NCBI GenBank assembly: GCA_030549205.1
Contig: JAUKTV010000015.1
Coordinates: 62,001-126,000 of the forward strand
Reading direction: 5' to 3'
Source of the DNA: Apiosordaria backusii
Lineage: Eukaryota > Ascomycota > Sordariomycetes > Sordariales > Lasiosphaeriaceae
Length of the DNA stretch: 64,000 bases
The notes under the pieces were generated by a model, which was not told the DNA's origin, did not search any database, and saw only the letters and a program-made list of their open reading frames with translations. Both the position numbers and the translations under genes were made by a program. Shown piece by piece: positions 1 through 11,203 of this stretch (position 1 is the first letter of the stretch; every line of letters starts with the position of its first letter).

Positions 1-226
1 TTTGAGCTCAGGACGCAAATTCATGGTTGGTGTCCTTACCTGTCTGGTCTATGGATTAAAGTAGGGGACAAAACAATAGGCAGTACACTAAGGAGGTCTG
101 GGGGAGGCAACATTGTCTGTACTTGAATAGACCGTTCAAAGAGATGTGTCTAGCAACTACCTACCTAGGGATCATGTCTAAGAAACCTTGGATTGTAACA
201 AATATTCCCAGTAGAGAAGGAATTAT

Positions 227-2116
227 TTACAAAGCCTTCCGATCCTCCTTGATCAAATCCGCCGCCTTCTCCGCAACAGCATACACCACGCTCTGAATAT
301 TGCCCACCGGCTCCAACGGGAACACACTCGCGTCCACCACCCTCAGCCTCTTCGTCCCGTACACCCTCAACCGAGTATCCACCACACCGCCCTGCTCCTT
401 GGGCTTCATCGCGCAGCTGCCCGAAACATGGAACACGGAAATCTGCCTCTTGCGGACAATCTCCTTTGCCTTTTCCAGATCCGTCGCCACCAGGCCCTCC
501 GGCTGCCTCTTTCCGCCTTGCTTGAGCAGCTGGCCAAACGGCGTGGACGGGTCAACAATCCGCTCGACAAACTCGACACCGCGAGCGAGGAGCTCCATGT
601 CGAGGGGGTTGGAGTTGTACTTGGGGTCCCAGACGGGGGCGGCGCGGACGTCGGGGCTGGAGATGTGGACGCTGCCTCGGGAGAAGGGATGGTTGAGGAT
701 GGTCATGACCGTGATGTAGTTCTCGGGCAGGGCGGGGAGGATATACTCGGCCATGGACTTGGGGGTGTCGGGGATCGAGACCTGGGTTGGGAAGAGCAGG
801 AACTGGAAGGTGGCCTCGTCGGAGGACTCGACCAGCTTCTTGATGGCTTGCGCGTCGGGGGTGGTGAGGGTCTTCTCGTGGGAAGCGAGAAGCTCCTTCT
901 TCGCTTCCGCCGAGACGATGCCGGAACCGTCTACGAGGGGAGAGTAGGCTACGCTGATGGTGCTCTGTCCGAGCGGGCCGGCGCCGGATGATTGGTACAT
1001 GCCAATCAAGGCGTTCAGAACATTAGGGTCACGGAGGACATCTCCTGAGGGAGTTGTGTCGGCGACCTCGAAGCTCTGACATACAATGGGGTGGTCCTGC
1101 ATGGACTCGCCAACGTTGGGGTTCTCAACAATGACGGGGATGTTATGCTTCTCAAGGATATCCTTGCTTCCGATGCCTGAAAGTTCCAAAATCTGGGGTG
1201 ACTGAAGGGCGCCAGCTGAGAGGATCACTTCGAGGTTGGCAGAGATCTGCTTCTTCTCACCATCCTTGGTCAAGATTTCGACACCAGTGGCCACGGGCTC
1301 ATCTCCAGTTGTGTCGAAGATGATCTTGTTCACCAAGGTCTCGGTGAGGACCACCAGGTTGGGCCGCTTCGCAACCTCTGGGCTGTAGTAGCCGCTGGCA
1401 GCATAACTTCTGGTGTGGGTTACCGGGTCGATGCTGGCCTGGTTCTGGAAGGCACCCAGCGCCCTTCCGTCACGAGGATCGGTGGTGACCTCCAAGCCTT
1501 GCCCAGCAAATGTCTTCAACCAAGCTTGGTTGGTGACATTGTAGCCCTCGCTGAAGGTAACGTGAATAGGCCCGTCACCTTTGGCAAGATCCTCATTGTG
1601 GTAGGTTAACCCGCAGAGGTCCTTGGACGACTGGGGAGGAGTGTGAACTGTTGCGAACTTGCGCAAGTAGGGGGCAAGTGAGTCGAAGTCCCAGCCCTCG
1701 TTGCCCAGTGCAGCCCAGGCGTCAATATTCCCCTTGGATGGGTACACCAACATGAGGAAGTTGAGAGCTGAGCTGCCGCCAAGCATCTTCCCGCGAGCTT
1801 GGTTGATGACCCGGTTGTTCAGGGTGGGCTATAACATGGTCAGTCAGGGTCTCTGTGATCAACGGAGCACTCAAAATGGGACACGACATGCCTGGGGCGC
1901 TGAAATGAAGTTCCAGTCATACTCATCTTTGCCATAGAGGCCGGCAACAAGACCCGGGCAAAGAACCAGAGGGTCGGTGCTACGGTCAGCGCCGGCCTCG
2001 ACGACAAGAACACGGACATTGCTGTCCTCGGAGAGCCGGTTGGCAATAACTAGGCCGGCAGTGCCGCCGCCGACGACGACATAGTCAAAAGGTTTCTCAA
2101 GATCAACTGAAGCCAT
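227..2116 (-). CDS. GMC-family FAD oxidoreductase
   Basis: Two exons, 2116-1892 and 1828-227, give 608 aa. Residues 1-75 hold the FAD dinucleotide-binding motif (DYVVVGGGTAGLVIANRL, then VVEAG). Exon 2 opens with the family signature LNNR...RGKMLGGSSALN and ends with the C-terminal GMC half (FHVSGSCAMKP, then VVDASVFPLEPVGN). These proteins oxidise alcohols, sugars or choline using FAD; the substrate cannot be told from sequence. No signal peptide is visible, so it is probably intracellular. The intron (1829-1891, 63 nt) begins with GC rather than GT: CAG is followed by gcatgt and the intron ends ttatag with a ctgac branch site. Only this splice keeps the frame and the conserved PQ-LNNR junction. 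The start ATG at 2116 sits directly before the FAD fold. The stop is TAA at 227-229. Confidence 0.93.
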
Positions 2117-2848
2117 GATTGGTTGCTGATGGTGGGTTGTACTGGGTAATCTGGGCGCTCTCGGCAAAGATGCGGGCTGGATGTCGCTGAAAATGCAGAG
2201 AAAGGGGGCAACCAAATCTGCACAGAAATGGAAATGGAAAAGGGGCTTGACAGTTGTCTGCACAAGGACAAGGGGGGGAAGGCAAAATAACCCGGCTCCG
2301 GCAGTTTGGGGATGACGAACAATAATAGGGGTCACAAAGCGGATATCACCAGGCTCGCATCACGCAACAAAAGATAGTCTGGAGAAAGTGGGTATGAAGA
2401 TCACCCTGGCCTGGACCGAGAACGTCGCGACGTGCTCCTTTTGTTTGCTCTATTCCCCCCATTAGCCCCCACTAGGTCACGCCAATGGCTCCCAGAGCAG
2501 ACCCCAACAAGGTCTAGCAGTTTGTTTATTCAGGGGCCGCCCCTCCACACCTCGGTGTCGTGAGCCCCAGAAATGTGGGCGTTCTGCAGGTGTTTTGTGG
2601 TGTTCTGCATGTGGTGGCTGCAGTTGGGAGTGTTTCTGCCACTCATCAGCATGCCAAGTTGGTCCAAAAAAGACCGGGGTTGCACCGGATTCATGAACTA
2701 GCAAGAGGTGATGGTGGTATGGAGCGGCAGAAAGGGGCACAGATCTGCACCAGGTAATTGGAGCCAGGGTCAAGGGCGGGGTAGGCATTGTCCGAATGAA
2801 CTCGTCCAGCGAGTCAACCAGTCTGCTCTCGACAAGCTCTCGACAATA

Positions 2849-3052
2849 CCGTATATACCTGCAAATAAGGCAATTACTCGATTGGGATTTTGGTGAGGGC
2901 AGGGGGGAGAACAGGGGCAGAAGTCTTGGTTTTCTGGCGTGTGCACAGCTGGTGTCTGGCTCGTGCCAACTGATTCTGGTCTGTGCCAGCCTTGATGCTG
3001 GGCATCCATGCCTCATCGAGTAATTGCCTTATTTGCAGGTATATGTATACGG
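2849..3052. mobile_element. MITE-like element with 34-38 bp terminal inverted repeats
   Basis: The left arm (2849-2882, beginning CCGTATATACCTGCAAATAA) is the reverse complement of the right arm (3015-3052), apart from a 4-nt insertion in the right arm. Both ends are bordered by TA (2847-2848 and 3053-3054), the target-site duplication typical of Tc1/mariner-type elements. The 204-bp body codes for nothing recognisable, so this looks like a non-autonomous miniature element that moved with a transposase encoded elsewhere. The arms are nearly identical, which suggests recent insertion or limited decay. Confidence 0.7.
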
Positions 3053-3280
3053 TAGGAGACGTTGAGTTGCCCATGCCTGAAGGTGGTTTCTTCTGTAGGT
3101 TCGGGGCACGGGAAGTGGGGGTTCGGAAGGGAAGTGATTATCCGGGGAAGACATCCGGCAGAAGACCAGTTGACGACAAATTCTGAAGACGGTGTTTCCC
3201 GGCCCCACAGCTCAAACAAGCTAGCCACCATGTATCCATGGGGTGATCCAAGGTTATCGTTGAAAACCTGTCCAAAAAGC

Positions 3281-3371
3281 CCGGCACGTGGGTGACAAAA
3301 TAATATGTGCACGATTATATGGGAAAACGCTGATTTTTGCACAAGTTATTTTGTCACACACGTGTGCCCGG
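3281..3371. repeat. 91-bp imperfect inverted repeat (hairpin)
   Basis: The left arm CCGGCACGTGGGTGACAAAA (3281-3300) continues as TAATATGTGCAC. It is mirrored by the right arm ending at 3371 (TTATTTTGTCACACACGTGT, then GCCCGG). Arms are about 33 nt with a few mismatches and gaps around a short A/T-rich loop. A CACGTG core occurs in the left arm and ACACGTGT in the right arm. It could be a small MITE relic or a paired bHLH-type site; no target-site duplication is clear. Confidence 0.55.
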
Positions 3372-3637
3372 TTCGTCTGTTTCTTGGTCCCCGCCGTCCG
3401 CTGTCAAGACTTGGCCAAGCTCCCCTGCACTCAGCCAAGCCGTTGTGGCTGCCGAAGTGGAACTCCGAGCTGCTCCTAGTAAGTGCAACGGCTTTTGTCT
3501 TTATGTACACTATGTACCGCGCAATAAAGCCGAAGGACTTGAAGATCGATTTTCAATGGTGGCAGTTCAGAGATGAGCCCATTTTATACACTACATACAC
3601 TACCGTACGTAGTGTACACTAGTGTTGAGAGCCAGCC

Positions 3638-3701
3638 AAAGCTAAGCAGCGAATATCCTCGTTCCACCCAAAGCTAAGCAGCGAATATCCTCGTTCCACC
3701 C
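3638..3701. repeat. perfect 32-bp tandem duplication
   Basis: Two exact 32-bp copies lie head to tail, at 3638-3669 and 3670-3701, each beginning AAAGCTAAGCAGCGAATATC and ending TTCCACCC. Perfect identity in non-coding DNA indicates a recent slippage or duplication event. Just upstream (3596-3625) is the palindrome pair ACACTAC-cgtac-GTAGTGT and ACACTAGTGT. Confidence 0.85.
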
Positions 3702-4367
3702 TGCCCTCAATAACAGCACTCACAGAACTTGCATAGATCCAAAATCACCAGCCACAGCCGAGTCTAGGCACCATATTCTTCCCCAAAAAAATCACGTCTT
3801 TTATCCGGATTAGCCACTCACCTTCTTTCCAAGGGAACCGAGACGGCACATTTGCGGCACAGGACCACTTACACACCCTGACTTGCAGGGCATTGTGTAT
3901 TTGTCGGACAATGCAACTCTCTTATATTCAGTCTGCAGTTTCTCATCTTTTTTTTTCTTACTTGATTGTGTGACTGCTACCCACACGAGGCACAGCGTGC
4001 TTATTTACTGTGTACACTGCTGCCCAGGGCATCCTTTCTTTCCTGCGCTCGAAAAGGTGCCCGGATTGCTTCCCCGGGCATGGCCAAAATGCGGTTGTGA
4101 CGATCTTAACCTTTCCTTAAAATCATTCCCTGTGACTGACACCGCTACCGAGTGACCGGTTGGAGCTATTAACCCCACCGCTGGCTGGTATTGAAACGGC
4201 GCCCCAGTTATACCCTTTCTTTACCCCCTTCCACTTCAACCCCCTGGAACAACCTCGAGACAACTGTGGTGGGCTTTCCAGAGTCAAAAGAGGGGACCAC
4301 GCCCATTGATTTCCCCAACTGATCTGGTCTATGGTCTGGTCTGGTCAGGTCTGGTCAGCAATTCAAG

Positions 4368-5624
4368 ATGTTCGAATACGTCGAGTTTCCGGTTCTCGAC
4401 ATTGTCAAGACGCATCTCATCATCAACTGCGTGTTGGGCTTTATAACGTTGGTGATCATCGGTCTGCGAATGTTTGCTCGCTTCTTGACGGGGGCCGGCT
4501 TGTGGTGGGATGACTACCTTATCCTGTTTGCGGTGCCCCAGGGCATGGCCATGGTAGTTATTCAGGGCATGTGTAAGTTGAACCTATTCTCCCATGAGGA
4601 AATACTGATGCACTAATACCTTCTTTCAGGGGCACCGATGGGTATTGGATATCCGATGGCACAAGCGGCTCCGAATATCGAACATATCCTCAAGATGCTG
4701 GTCTCCTACGAACTGATTTACGCGACGTCCATCAGCACCATCAAGCTCAGCGTTCTCGTATTTTACCTTCGAGTATTTGTCAACAAGGCGATGCGGATGG
4801 CCACCAAGGGGGCCATTATCTTTGTTTGCCTCTGGTCTGTCGGGAATATCCTTCAGGTGTTCCTCATCTGCCGTCCTTTTGCCGCCGTCTATACCCTCGA
4901 GCTCATGCCAACGGCGCAATGCGGTAACCAAGTTGGATCCTTTATTGCCATTGGCGCTTTTAACATTATTACCGACGTCGTAATCTTGACCCTCCCCATC
5001 CCAACTGTCTGGTCTCTCAAAACCTCCAAGGGCAACAAGATTGGCCTCACAGTCGTCTTCTTGGTCGGTCTGCTGTAAGTACCTACCCATCCCACCTCTC
5101 TTGCTACAATCCTAACAGAACCCCTCCCTATCAGTGTCAGCGTAGTCGCCATGATCCGCATCGTAACCCTCACCCAACTCGACCTAGTCAACCTGACCGA
5201 ATCCATGATCTGGGCCGACTTCTGGTCCGCCACCGAGCCAAACCTGGGCATCTTATGCGTCAGTCTCCCCATGCTCGGCAACCTCTGGACGCGCTATTTT
5301 TCTCGCAAAAGCCCCTCCAAGCTCGACCCATATCACTCGTCTGAGAACGGCACCAACGGCACCAACGGGTTCAGCAAGCTGAGGAACAGGTCCGACCCCG
5401 GCACTGACACGATGATCGTGATGGAGGACCTCTACGCTCCCAACAAGGAGGTGTACCACAAGACGGACGTTGCCGTCGCCACGCCCGACGGGGACAGGAC
5501 GCAGACGCCTCTGCGGGCGAACAGCTCCGAGGAGGCGCTCACCATGCAGGTGGGAGATCAGAACTATCCCCGGCAACCTGATGGGATAAGGGTGCAGACG
5601 AAGTGGACTATTTCGGTCGATTAA
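4368..5624 (+). CDS. rhodopsin-domain (PTH11/SAT4-like) integral membrane protein
   Basis: Three exons, 4368-4572, 4630-5074 and 5135-5624, give 379 aa. Both introns are GT-AG (gtaagt donors). About seven hydrophobic segments fill residues 10-285. The pattern matches the fungal rhodopsin-fold domain: LRMFARFLTGAGLWWDDYLI after TM1, then a long loop with RPFAAVYTLE and QCGNQ, a TM ending PIPTVWSLKTSKGNKIGL, and a last region with TEPNLGILCVSLP. The final 95 residues are hydrophilic, with an NGTNGTNG stretch, and are probably cytoplasmic. Members of this family are proposed surface sensors; a ligand cannot be inferred. There is no CFEM domain at the N terminus, so it belongs to the shorter, CFEM-less class. 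Confidence 0.9.
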
Positions 5625-6885
5625 ACGGTGGTGTAAGAATACTACCTACCTTTGATGGGTACAGTTTCTTTTTTCGGTTACGGGATCTTCTTTTCTTGGG
5701 ACTTATTATTTCGTATGGTGGAACTGGACTGTATATATTCATGTACCACAGTACCACTTTTTTTGGATTATTCTTCTCTGTTTGGGCACGACGATACGAA
5801 AAACGGGCACGGGAAACATACCTTCTAGATACCTTACAGATACCTCTTAGAGTAATCAAACACTTGTCGATACAGAACCAATTCTTTCGCACCTCCTTGC
5901 ACATGATCATCAATCTTGATACTCCAATCAGCTGATTCAACCGCCAACAAGAACATAAGACACAAGGACCTGCCTAAGCTGGACTGAACACACCTCGCAC
6001 GGCATGAGGCTCAGCAGCACAAATACAACCATACAACGGCACAGATTTACACCAAACAGTAAGCGGAGGAACCTCGGAGGCGGTGGCACAGACATTCACC
6101 CCCACCCGCCACAATATGCAACGGTCGACGGTCTGGATACTGCGCCGCTGGCGTGCATTTGCCCATCTTCGGGATGGGGGACCGATCGGGAGGTTGTTGG
6201 TGGCGTTTACACTAGGTAGGTAGTATGCACAACTTATGCGAGCATAATCCTTTGAGGCGTACAAAAAGAGGAATTGCTCTATTAGGCTAATGGTGCAATC
6301 TCGATTGTTTGGGTTTTGAAAGTGCAAATTGTGAAGGTGAAGGCTTGTGTAGCCCCTTTCCAGCCCCTTTCCAGCCCCTTTCCAGCCCCGAGACCATGTA
6401 AACACACTGACTCAGTTTGCCAACGTTCGTAATCTGGCTTCATTGGAAACTAAAAGCAATGGGAACTCACTACTCACAACCTCGTGGAGTTGCAAAGAAC
6501 TTTAGATGCGTAAACTGCATAAAGGTGCCTGACCACACACGTAGTGATAGGTAGATCAAGAGTCCGAGACGTAGGACCGATATTGTGGCGGCGGCACAGC
6601 TTGTCTAGCGCTGATGTAAGTGAGTGTCAAAGATGAATACCTTGGCTAGGTATGTATGTTTGCTGAAACAAGCGAGCAGGTAACAACTAGGTATCACAAC
6701 ACAAAACGTCTAGCCCAGAGGCAAGAAGAGCTTGCTTCAACTTTGTCTTTAGCATCCACAAGCCGATGATTGCAAACAAGTGAAACAGATATCAGAACGA
6801 GACTTATTTGGCTGGCTGAGCAAATAATAATCCAAAATCAAACGAAATCATTCCATCATAACGACGCCAACCGCTTTCATACCCT
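5625..6885. other. intergenic spacer between convergent genes
   Basis: Both flanking genes end here, so this is 3' UTR and spacer. It holds the 11-bp repeat at 6351-6389 and a TAGGTAGGTAG tract near 6211. No coding signal is evident. Confidence 0.7.
6351..6389. repeat. 11-bp tandem repeat, 3.5 copies
   Basis: The unit AGCCCCTTTCC is repeated exactly at 6351, 6362 and 6373, followed by a partial AGCCCC. Each unit carries CCCCT, the core of the stress-response element, but the location between two gene 3' ends argues for a simple minisatellite. Confidence 0.85.
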
Positions 6886-8136
6886 TCATATCTTCGTCCC
6901 CGGCCTCGCCAACGCTCTCTGTTGCCGTATCGCCGAGCTGCTGATCTTTGACGCAAAATTCTCCTCCGTTTTGGTCCCCGCATTCTCCTCCAAGACATCC
7001 TCAGCATCCAACACATCCACCTCAAAAACTTCCAACGTCTTCCACCCTTGCTCAGCTCTCTCATCATTCACTGCCTTCCCTCCTGACCTAGTCTCTCCAG
7101 ATACAACCAGCGCATCAACATTTTCCACCGTGATAGTCGGCCCAAATGGATCTTGAATCCTTACACAGTGGACGAGAATAGTCCCATCCCGAAACCAGGC
7201 TTTGAAATCACCATCTTTCTCTTCAATGTGTCGTGGCTGTTGAGTATCTTTCCATCCCCGCTCCGAAAGTTCCAGGATGCGTGACAGGAAGATAATTACA
7301 TTCCTCGCCCTGGCTTCCCAAGACTGGACGAACTCGGCGTATTTTTTGTTCTTGAGGAGTTCATCACCTGTGATACCGATGATATAGGTGCAGGGCTGCA
7401 TGTTGGCATCGTCCTTCCGCGGGACTTTTAGCAGCAAAGCAGCGGCTGTTAGGAGGAGCTTGTGGCCTGGGTGGAGGTAGTCAAACGTGCCACCTAAGCA
7501 GACAACGGGTACCCCTTGTGTTTGGGCTGGGGTTGGACGAGGTGAGTTTCCTTGGGCAGAGGGGGCAACATTCATGGTGATGCCTCCCTCGACGGGGACC
7601 AGCTGCTCCTGCAGAAGAGTTTGCCTCCCTTCAGCCAACCTGAGATATGTCTGGTAGAGCTGGAGTCCGAGTTCGCTTCGGACATGGAAGATGTAGTTCC
7701 ATGGGTGATAGGCCGATGCAAAGGTTGCGAGGTCAATTACGACGGTGTTGTTTGTCTCAATGGCAGGTCGGAAATCTTCTGTGAAGCGCTTGTTGCGGCT
7801 GTGGTCGATCAGGACGACTGTGGCGTCGACCGAGTTTGGCCCGCCGTCGATTTCAGTGCCGATGGAGAGCTGAGCGGAAACGACTGAGATGATACCGTAG
7901 ATTCCTGCCACCAGAGCCTGGGCGTCTGTCCATGACAATGTTTTAGATCGCAGAAACTGACCATGCAAAATTGGGCATTCGACAGCTACAGTGAGTTTTG
8001 AGGCGCCATTTGGCCGCTTTAGCTTTGAGAGGGCGGCTGTGATGGATGGTCGATATGCTGCATTTAATAATGGGCGACTGGAGGGGTCGGGAGGAAATGG
8101 GAGCAATAACAACGAGGGTAGATCTTCCCGAGGCAT
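6886..8136 (-). CDS. CAB4: phosphopantetheine adenylyltransferase (coenzyme A synthesis)
   Basis: Single exon, 416 aa, starting at the ATG at 8136 (MPREDLPSLLLLPFPPD). The C-terminal half carries the nucleotidyltransferase core: GGTFDYLHPGHKLLLTAA with the T/H-x-G-H motif near residue 215-230, IIGITGDELLKNKKYAEF, and KISSSAIRQQR near residue 400, the ISSTxxR motif that binds ATP phosphates. The enzyme transfers AMP from ATP to 4'-phosphopantetheine, giving dephospho-CoA, the fourth step of CoA biosynthesis, in the cytosol. The N-terminal 200 residues are the less conserved fungal extension. No dephospho-CoA kinase domain is fused, as in yeast Cab4 and unlike animal CoA synthase. It is transcribed away from the WD40 gene across a 1-kb shared promoter. 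Confidence 0.92.
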   Translation of the reverse strand: MPREDLPSLLLLPFPPDPSSRPLLNAAYRPSITAALSKLKRPNGASKLTVAVECPILHGQFLRSKTLSWTDAQALVAGIYGIISVVSAQLSIGTEIDGGPNSVDATVVLIDHSRNKRFTEDFRPAIETNNTVVIDLATFASAYHPWNYIFHVRSELGLQLYQTYLRLAEGRQTLLQEQLVPVEGGITMNVAPSAQGNSPRPTPAQTQGVPVVCLGGTFDYLHPGHKLLLTAAALLLKVPRKDDANMQPCTYIIGITGDELLKNKKYAEFVQSWEARARNVIIFLSRILELSERGWKDTQQPRHIEEKDGDFKAWFRDGTILVHCVRIQDPFGPTITVENVDALVVSGETRSGGKAVNDERAEQGWKTLEVFEVDVLDAEDVLEENAGTKTEENFASKISSSAIRQQRALARPGTKI

Positions 8137-9138
8137 TGTGGGCAACTGTAGCAAATTTTAGGAACAAAAACCAATAACAAAACGAGTTGGTGATAGATTG
8201 AAGATATGTCTGATGGCTGACCCGGCGAGACGGGTGATGAAATACGATACAGTTGACGGACGTTGTTTAGCGGGACGTTGAGATGGAGCCGTCTGTAGCA
8301 CAATAACCGCGGTTCGTCCTCAGCGCTGCAGATACCCGCTCGGTTGGTCTAGCTGGATAGTGGGAACACGTGAGGGCCGCAGGTGATTTCAGTCCCGTTT
8401 TCTCCAAATCGTCTGCTCTGATGATGAAGCTGCTGTTGCTGCACCTGAAAGGAGACCTCGAATCGAGCTTGCTGTTTTAGCAGGGCAGACCACTCCACCC
8501 CCAAAAAGACCGCGGGGCTACCCCTGGGGAAAATCAACGGTTCAAGCAGTAGAGAATCCAGTGAACCTTGAATACATTCTAGGCTTCACCACAAGGCTTG
8601 ATATTGGACATAAACCAGGTACCTTACCCATATGTCGTGTCGTAGATGGACTGAATTATTCCAAGTCTACATGTATCCCCGCCGTATTTAGAGAGCTGTC
8701 ACCTGGTCAGTGCTCAGTAGGCGGCTGGCGATTCGCGACTTGGCGGCTAGCCCCTCGGCGGTTGGATTGGGTGCACGATTGCTGCCAAACCGAAACATCA
8801 CATTTGCTCCCGCTTCGGGAAATCCCCTCCTCACCGTAGACCATATACCACAGGATTGCGGTATTCTCAACAGGCCAATTCTGGGCTCTTGCGCCCAAAA
8901 GCCACACCTCGCGCCGAACACGCGACATCTGCCGGACCTGCATTCCGGCCGCGAGACGGAGCCACGGTGGGCGGACATCGCATCGCCCTGGCGCATATCG
9001 AACTACGAAGCACCCCGCCTCCAAACAAGCACTCCAATCATCCCCCGCCTCCCGCCGCTCCATTCGAGTCGAGCCTCCGACAAGCTCGGACCCGGCACCG
9101 AACCTCTTGTGCGCTGAATCCCGAGAGTGCCCGAGACC
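8137..9138. other. divergent promoter region
   Basis: About 1 kb shared by the phosphopantetheine adenylyltransferase gene (minus) and the WD40 gene (plus). A CACGTG palindrome lies at 8367-8372. The stretch from 8700 to 9138 is C-rich and CpG-rich and is probably the WD40 gene's leader. No further gene is seen. Confidence 0.65.
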
Positions 9139-11203
9139 ATGAACCCTCAGCAGTACCAGCAACCGGCGCGGCGGACAGACGCCTACTCGTCGCAACACGA
9201 CGAACTCCACCTGCCCTCGTCGTCATCCACCATGGCCCACCCAAGCCACCAGGGCCAACATCCCCTTCAGCAGCCACAGCAGCAGCTTCCAACCCGCCAA
9301 TATTCTTCAGGCCCCGGCGTGCCTCCCCATATCAAGCTCGAACAATCCCCAAATCCTCAGCAGCATCATCAAGGCGCTGGCGTCGTGCCCAACGTTCTCC
9401 AACCGGGCGGATTGACTGCCCGACCTCCTGTCATCTCGTCCAATACCGCTCCGGTCTTGCCTACTATGCAACAGCCGCCAGATTATCAGCCTCATCAGAC
9501 CCCAACAAAGTCCAACTCCATGAACCTGTCGCACAATTACCCGCGATCCAGCCCCGCCGCACCCTACGAGGGCGGATCGAGCTACGCTGCCTACACACCC
9601 ACCACCCCTGGCGGTGCCGGGAGCTCTTCGCAGTACATGTCGCCAACCGACTCAAAATACAGCCAGTCCTCGGGCTCGCAGCGCATGCCTTCCAATGCGC
9701 CCCTTGGTCTCGCTGACATCCGGCCCCGCGCTGACTCGAGTCTTTCCGATGGACTTCCCGGGACAACTTCCTACGAGCATGCGAACACCCAGTCTCGTAC
9801 CAGCAACTATATGGCTCCATGGGCTCTCTATGCATTCGACTGGTGTAAATGGGCTCCTCAGGGAAACAGTGCTGGGAAAGTCGCTATTGGGAGCTATTTA
9901 GAAGATGGCCACAATTTTGTGAGTACAATCCTGGCGATATATTGCTCCCTTAGATTATTGTCTTCTGACTGGATCGCCCTTTGATTCTAGATTCAAATTC
10001 TCGACGCCCAGGTGTCTCCGACACCATCCGACGTCTACTCGCCCGCCGGGTCGAGGTATACGATGGACTTTACTAGAATCGCTGAAGCCACCCACTCCTA
10101 CCCCGTTACACGTCTTTTATGGGAACCCCCATCGTCCCAAAAGCAGTCCACCGACCTTCTAGCCACATCTGGCGACCACCTCCGCCTTTGGTCTCTCCCC
10201 TCCGATCCTCAAGTTCAGACTCCTGGCTCCTCGATAACGTCAAGAAACGGCCGCGATATGCCAATCACGAAATTGACCCCCTGGCTTTGCTCTCCAATTC
10301 CAAGACACCCGACCACACAGCGCCCCTGACCTCGCTCGACTGGAACACCGTAACCCCCAGCTTAATTATCACCTCCAGCATCGACACCACCTGCACCATC
10401 TGGGACATCCCATCTCTCACGGCGAAAACCCAGCTGATTGCCCACGACAAGGAAGTCTACGACGTCCGTTTCTGCGCCAACAGCGTGGACGTCTTTGTGA
10501 GCTGTGGCCAAGACGGCAGTGTCAGAATGTTTGATCTCAGGAGTCTGGAGCACAGTACTATCATTTACGAGCCAACCGGAAAAGAAGAAAGAGGTATGCC
10601 TTTTTTTTCTTTTTTTTCCCATCCTCCCTGTCCCTACCTTCCTCCCCGCTGATACTAACATTTCCCCCTCCCAAAAAAACAGACGCAAACGGAGGCCGCA
10701 TCTCCCCCACCCTAGCCCAACAAACAATGTCCCACCCCCCTCCCCTCCTCCGCCTGGCCACCTCCCCCCACGACCAGCACCTCCTCGCCACTTTTGCCCA
10801 AGACAGCAACGTAATAAGGATCCTCGACGTCCGCCAACCGGGCCAGGCCCTCCTCGAACTCCGCGGCCACGGCGGCGCGCTCAATTGTGTTGAGTGGTCC
10901 CCCCTCAGGAGAGGAACGCTCGCGTCAGGCGGTGACGACTGCCAGGTGCTGATTTGGGACTTGATGAATAACACCACTGCCTCGAACGCGGCGGCCATCT
11001 CCACGAATGGCGGTGCTCCTCCACCTCCAGGAGGGGCTGCCCAGGTTGGAGGAGGGGCAGCGGCGGCTGATAATGTCAGGAGTCCTGTTGCGGCTTGGCA
11101 GTGCGAGTACGAGGTTGGTAATCTGGGGTGGGTGCCGCATTTGGCTGGGGGAGAGTATGGGGATTGGCTGGGTGTCAGTGCTGGGAGGGGGTTTGGGGTG
11201 TGA
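9139..11203 (+). CDS. WD40-repeat protein, DCAF7/AN11 family (frameshifted)
   Basis: Exons 9139-9918, 9991-10593 and 10683-11203. The N terminus (about 215 residues) is Gln/Pro/Ser-rich and disordered. The DCAF7/LWD-type propeller follows: PWALYAFDWCKWA, KVAIGSYLEDGHNF, LATSGDHLRLWSL, APLTSLDWN, TSSIDTTCTIWDI, VSCGQDGSVRMFDLR and SGGDDCQVLIWDL. Members act as adaptors for DYRK kinases and CUL4-DDB1. Exons 1 and 3 join in frame through gtgagt..ctag and gtatgc..acag introns. Within exon 2 the frame shifts by one base: upstream ...PITKLTP and downstream LALLSNSKTPDHTAPL meet at a C-run (10277-10281) that is one C short. As given the gene is broken; see findings. A Gly/Ala/Pro-rich insert lies in the last blade. 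Confidence 0.85.
10277..10281 (+). other. apparent single-base deletion in a C-run
   Basis: Five Cs are present where six would keep the reading frame from KLTP into LALLSNSK. No GT-AG intron of suitable length can replace the shift without removing conserved propeller sequence. Confidence 0.7.

Larger units (their letters stand above)
2117..4367. other. intergenic spacer with repeats, no gene recognised
   Basis: This 2.2-kb spacer separates the divergent GMC oxidoreductase and rhodopsin-domain genes, so both ends act as promoters. It holds the TIR element at 2849-3052, the hairpin at 3281-3371, short palindromes near 3596-3625, and the 32-bp tandem duplication at 3638-3701. Just before the plus-strand gene is a run of CTGGT-like units (about 4325-4357). 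No reading frame has family-like content. Confidence 0.7.

Noticed and set aside
10190..10330. A short intron as the explanation of the WD40 frame change
   Set aside because: The only donors (gttcag, gtcaag) pair with acceptors that would delete conserved LALLSNSK sequence or leave the wrong frame.
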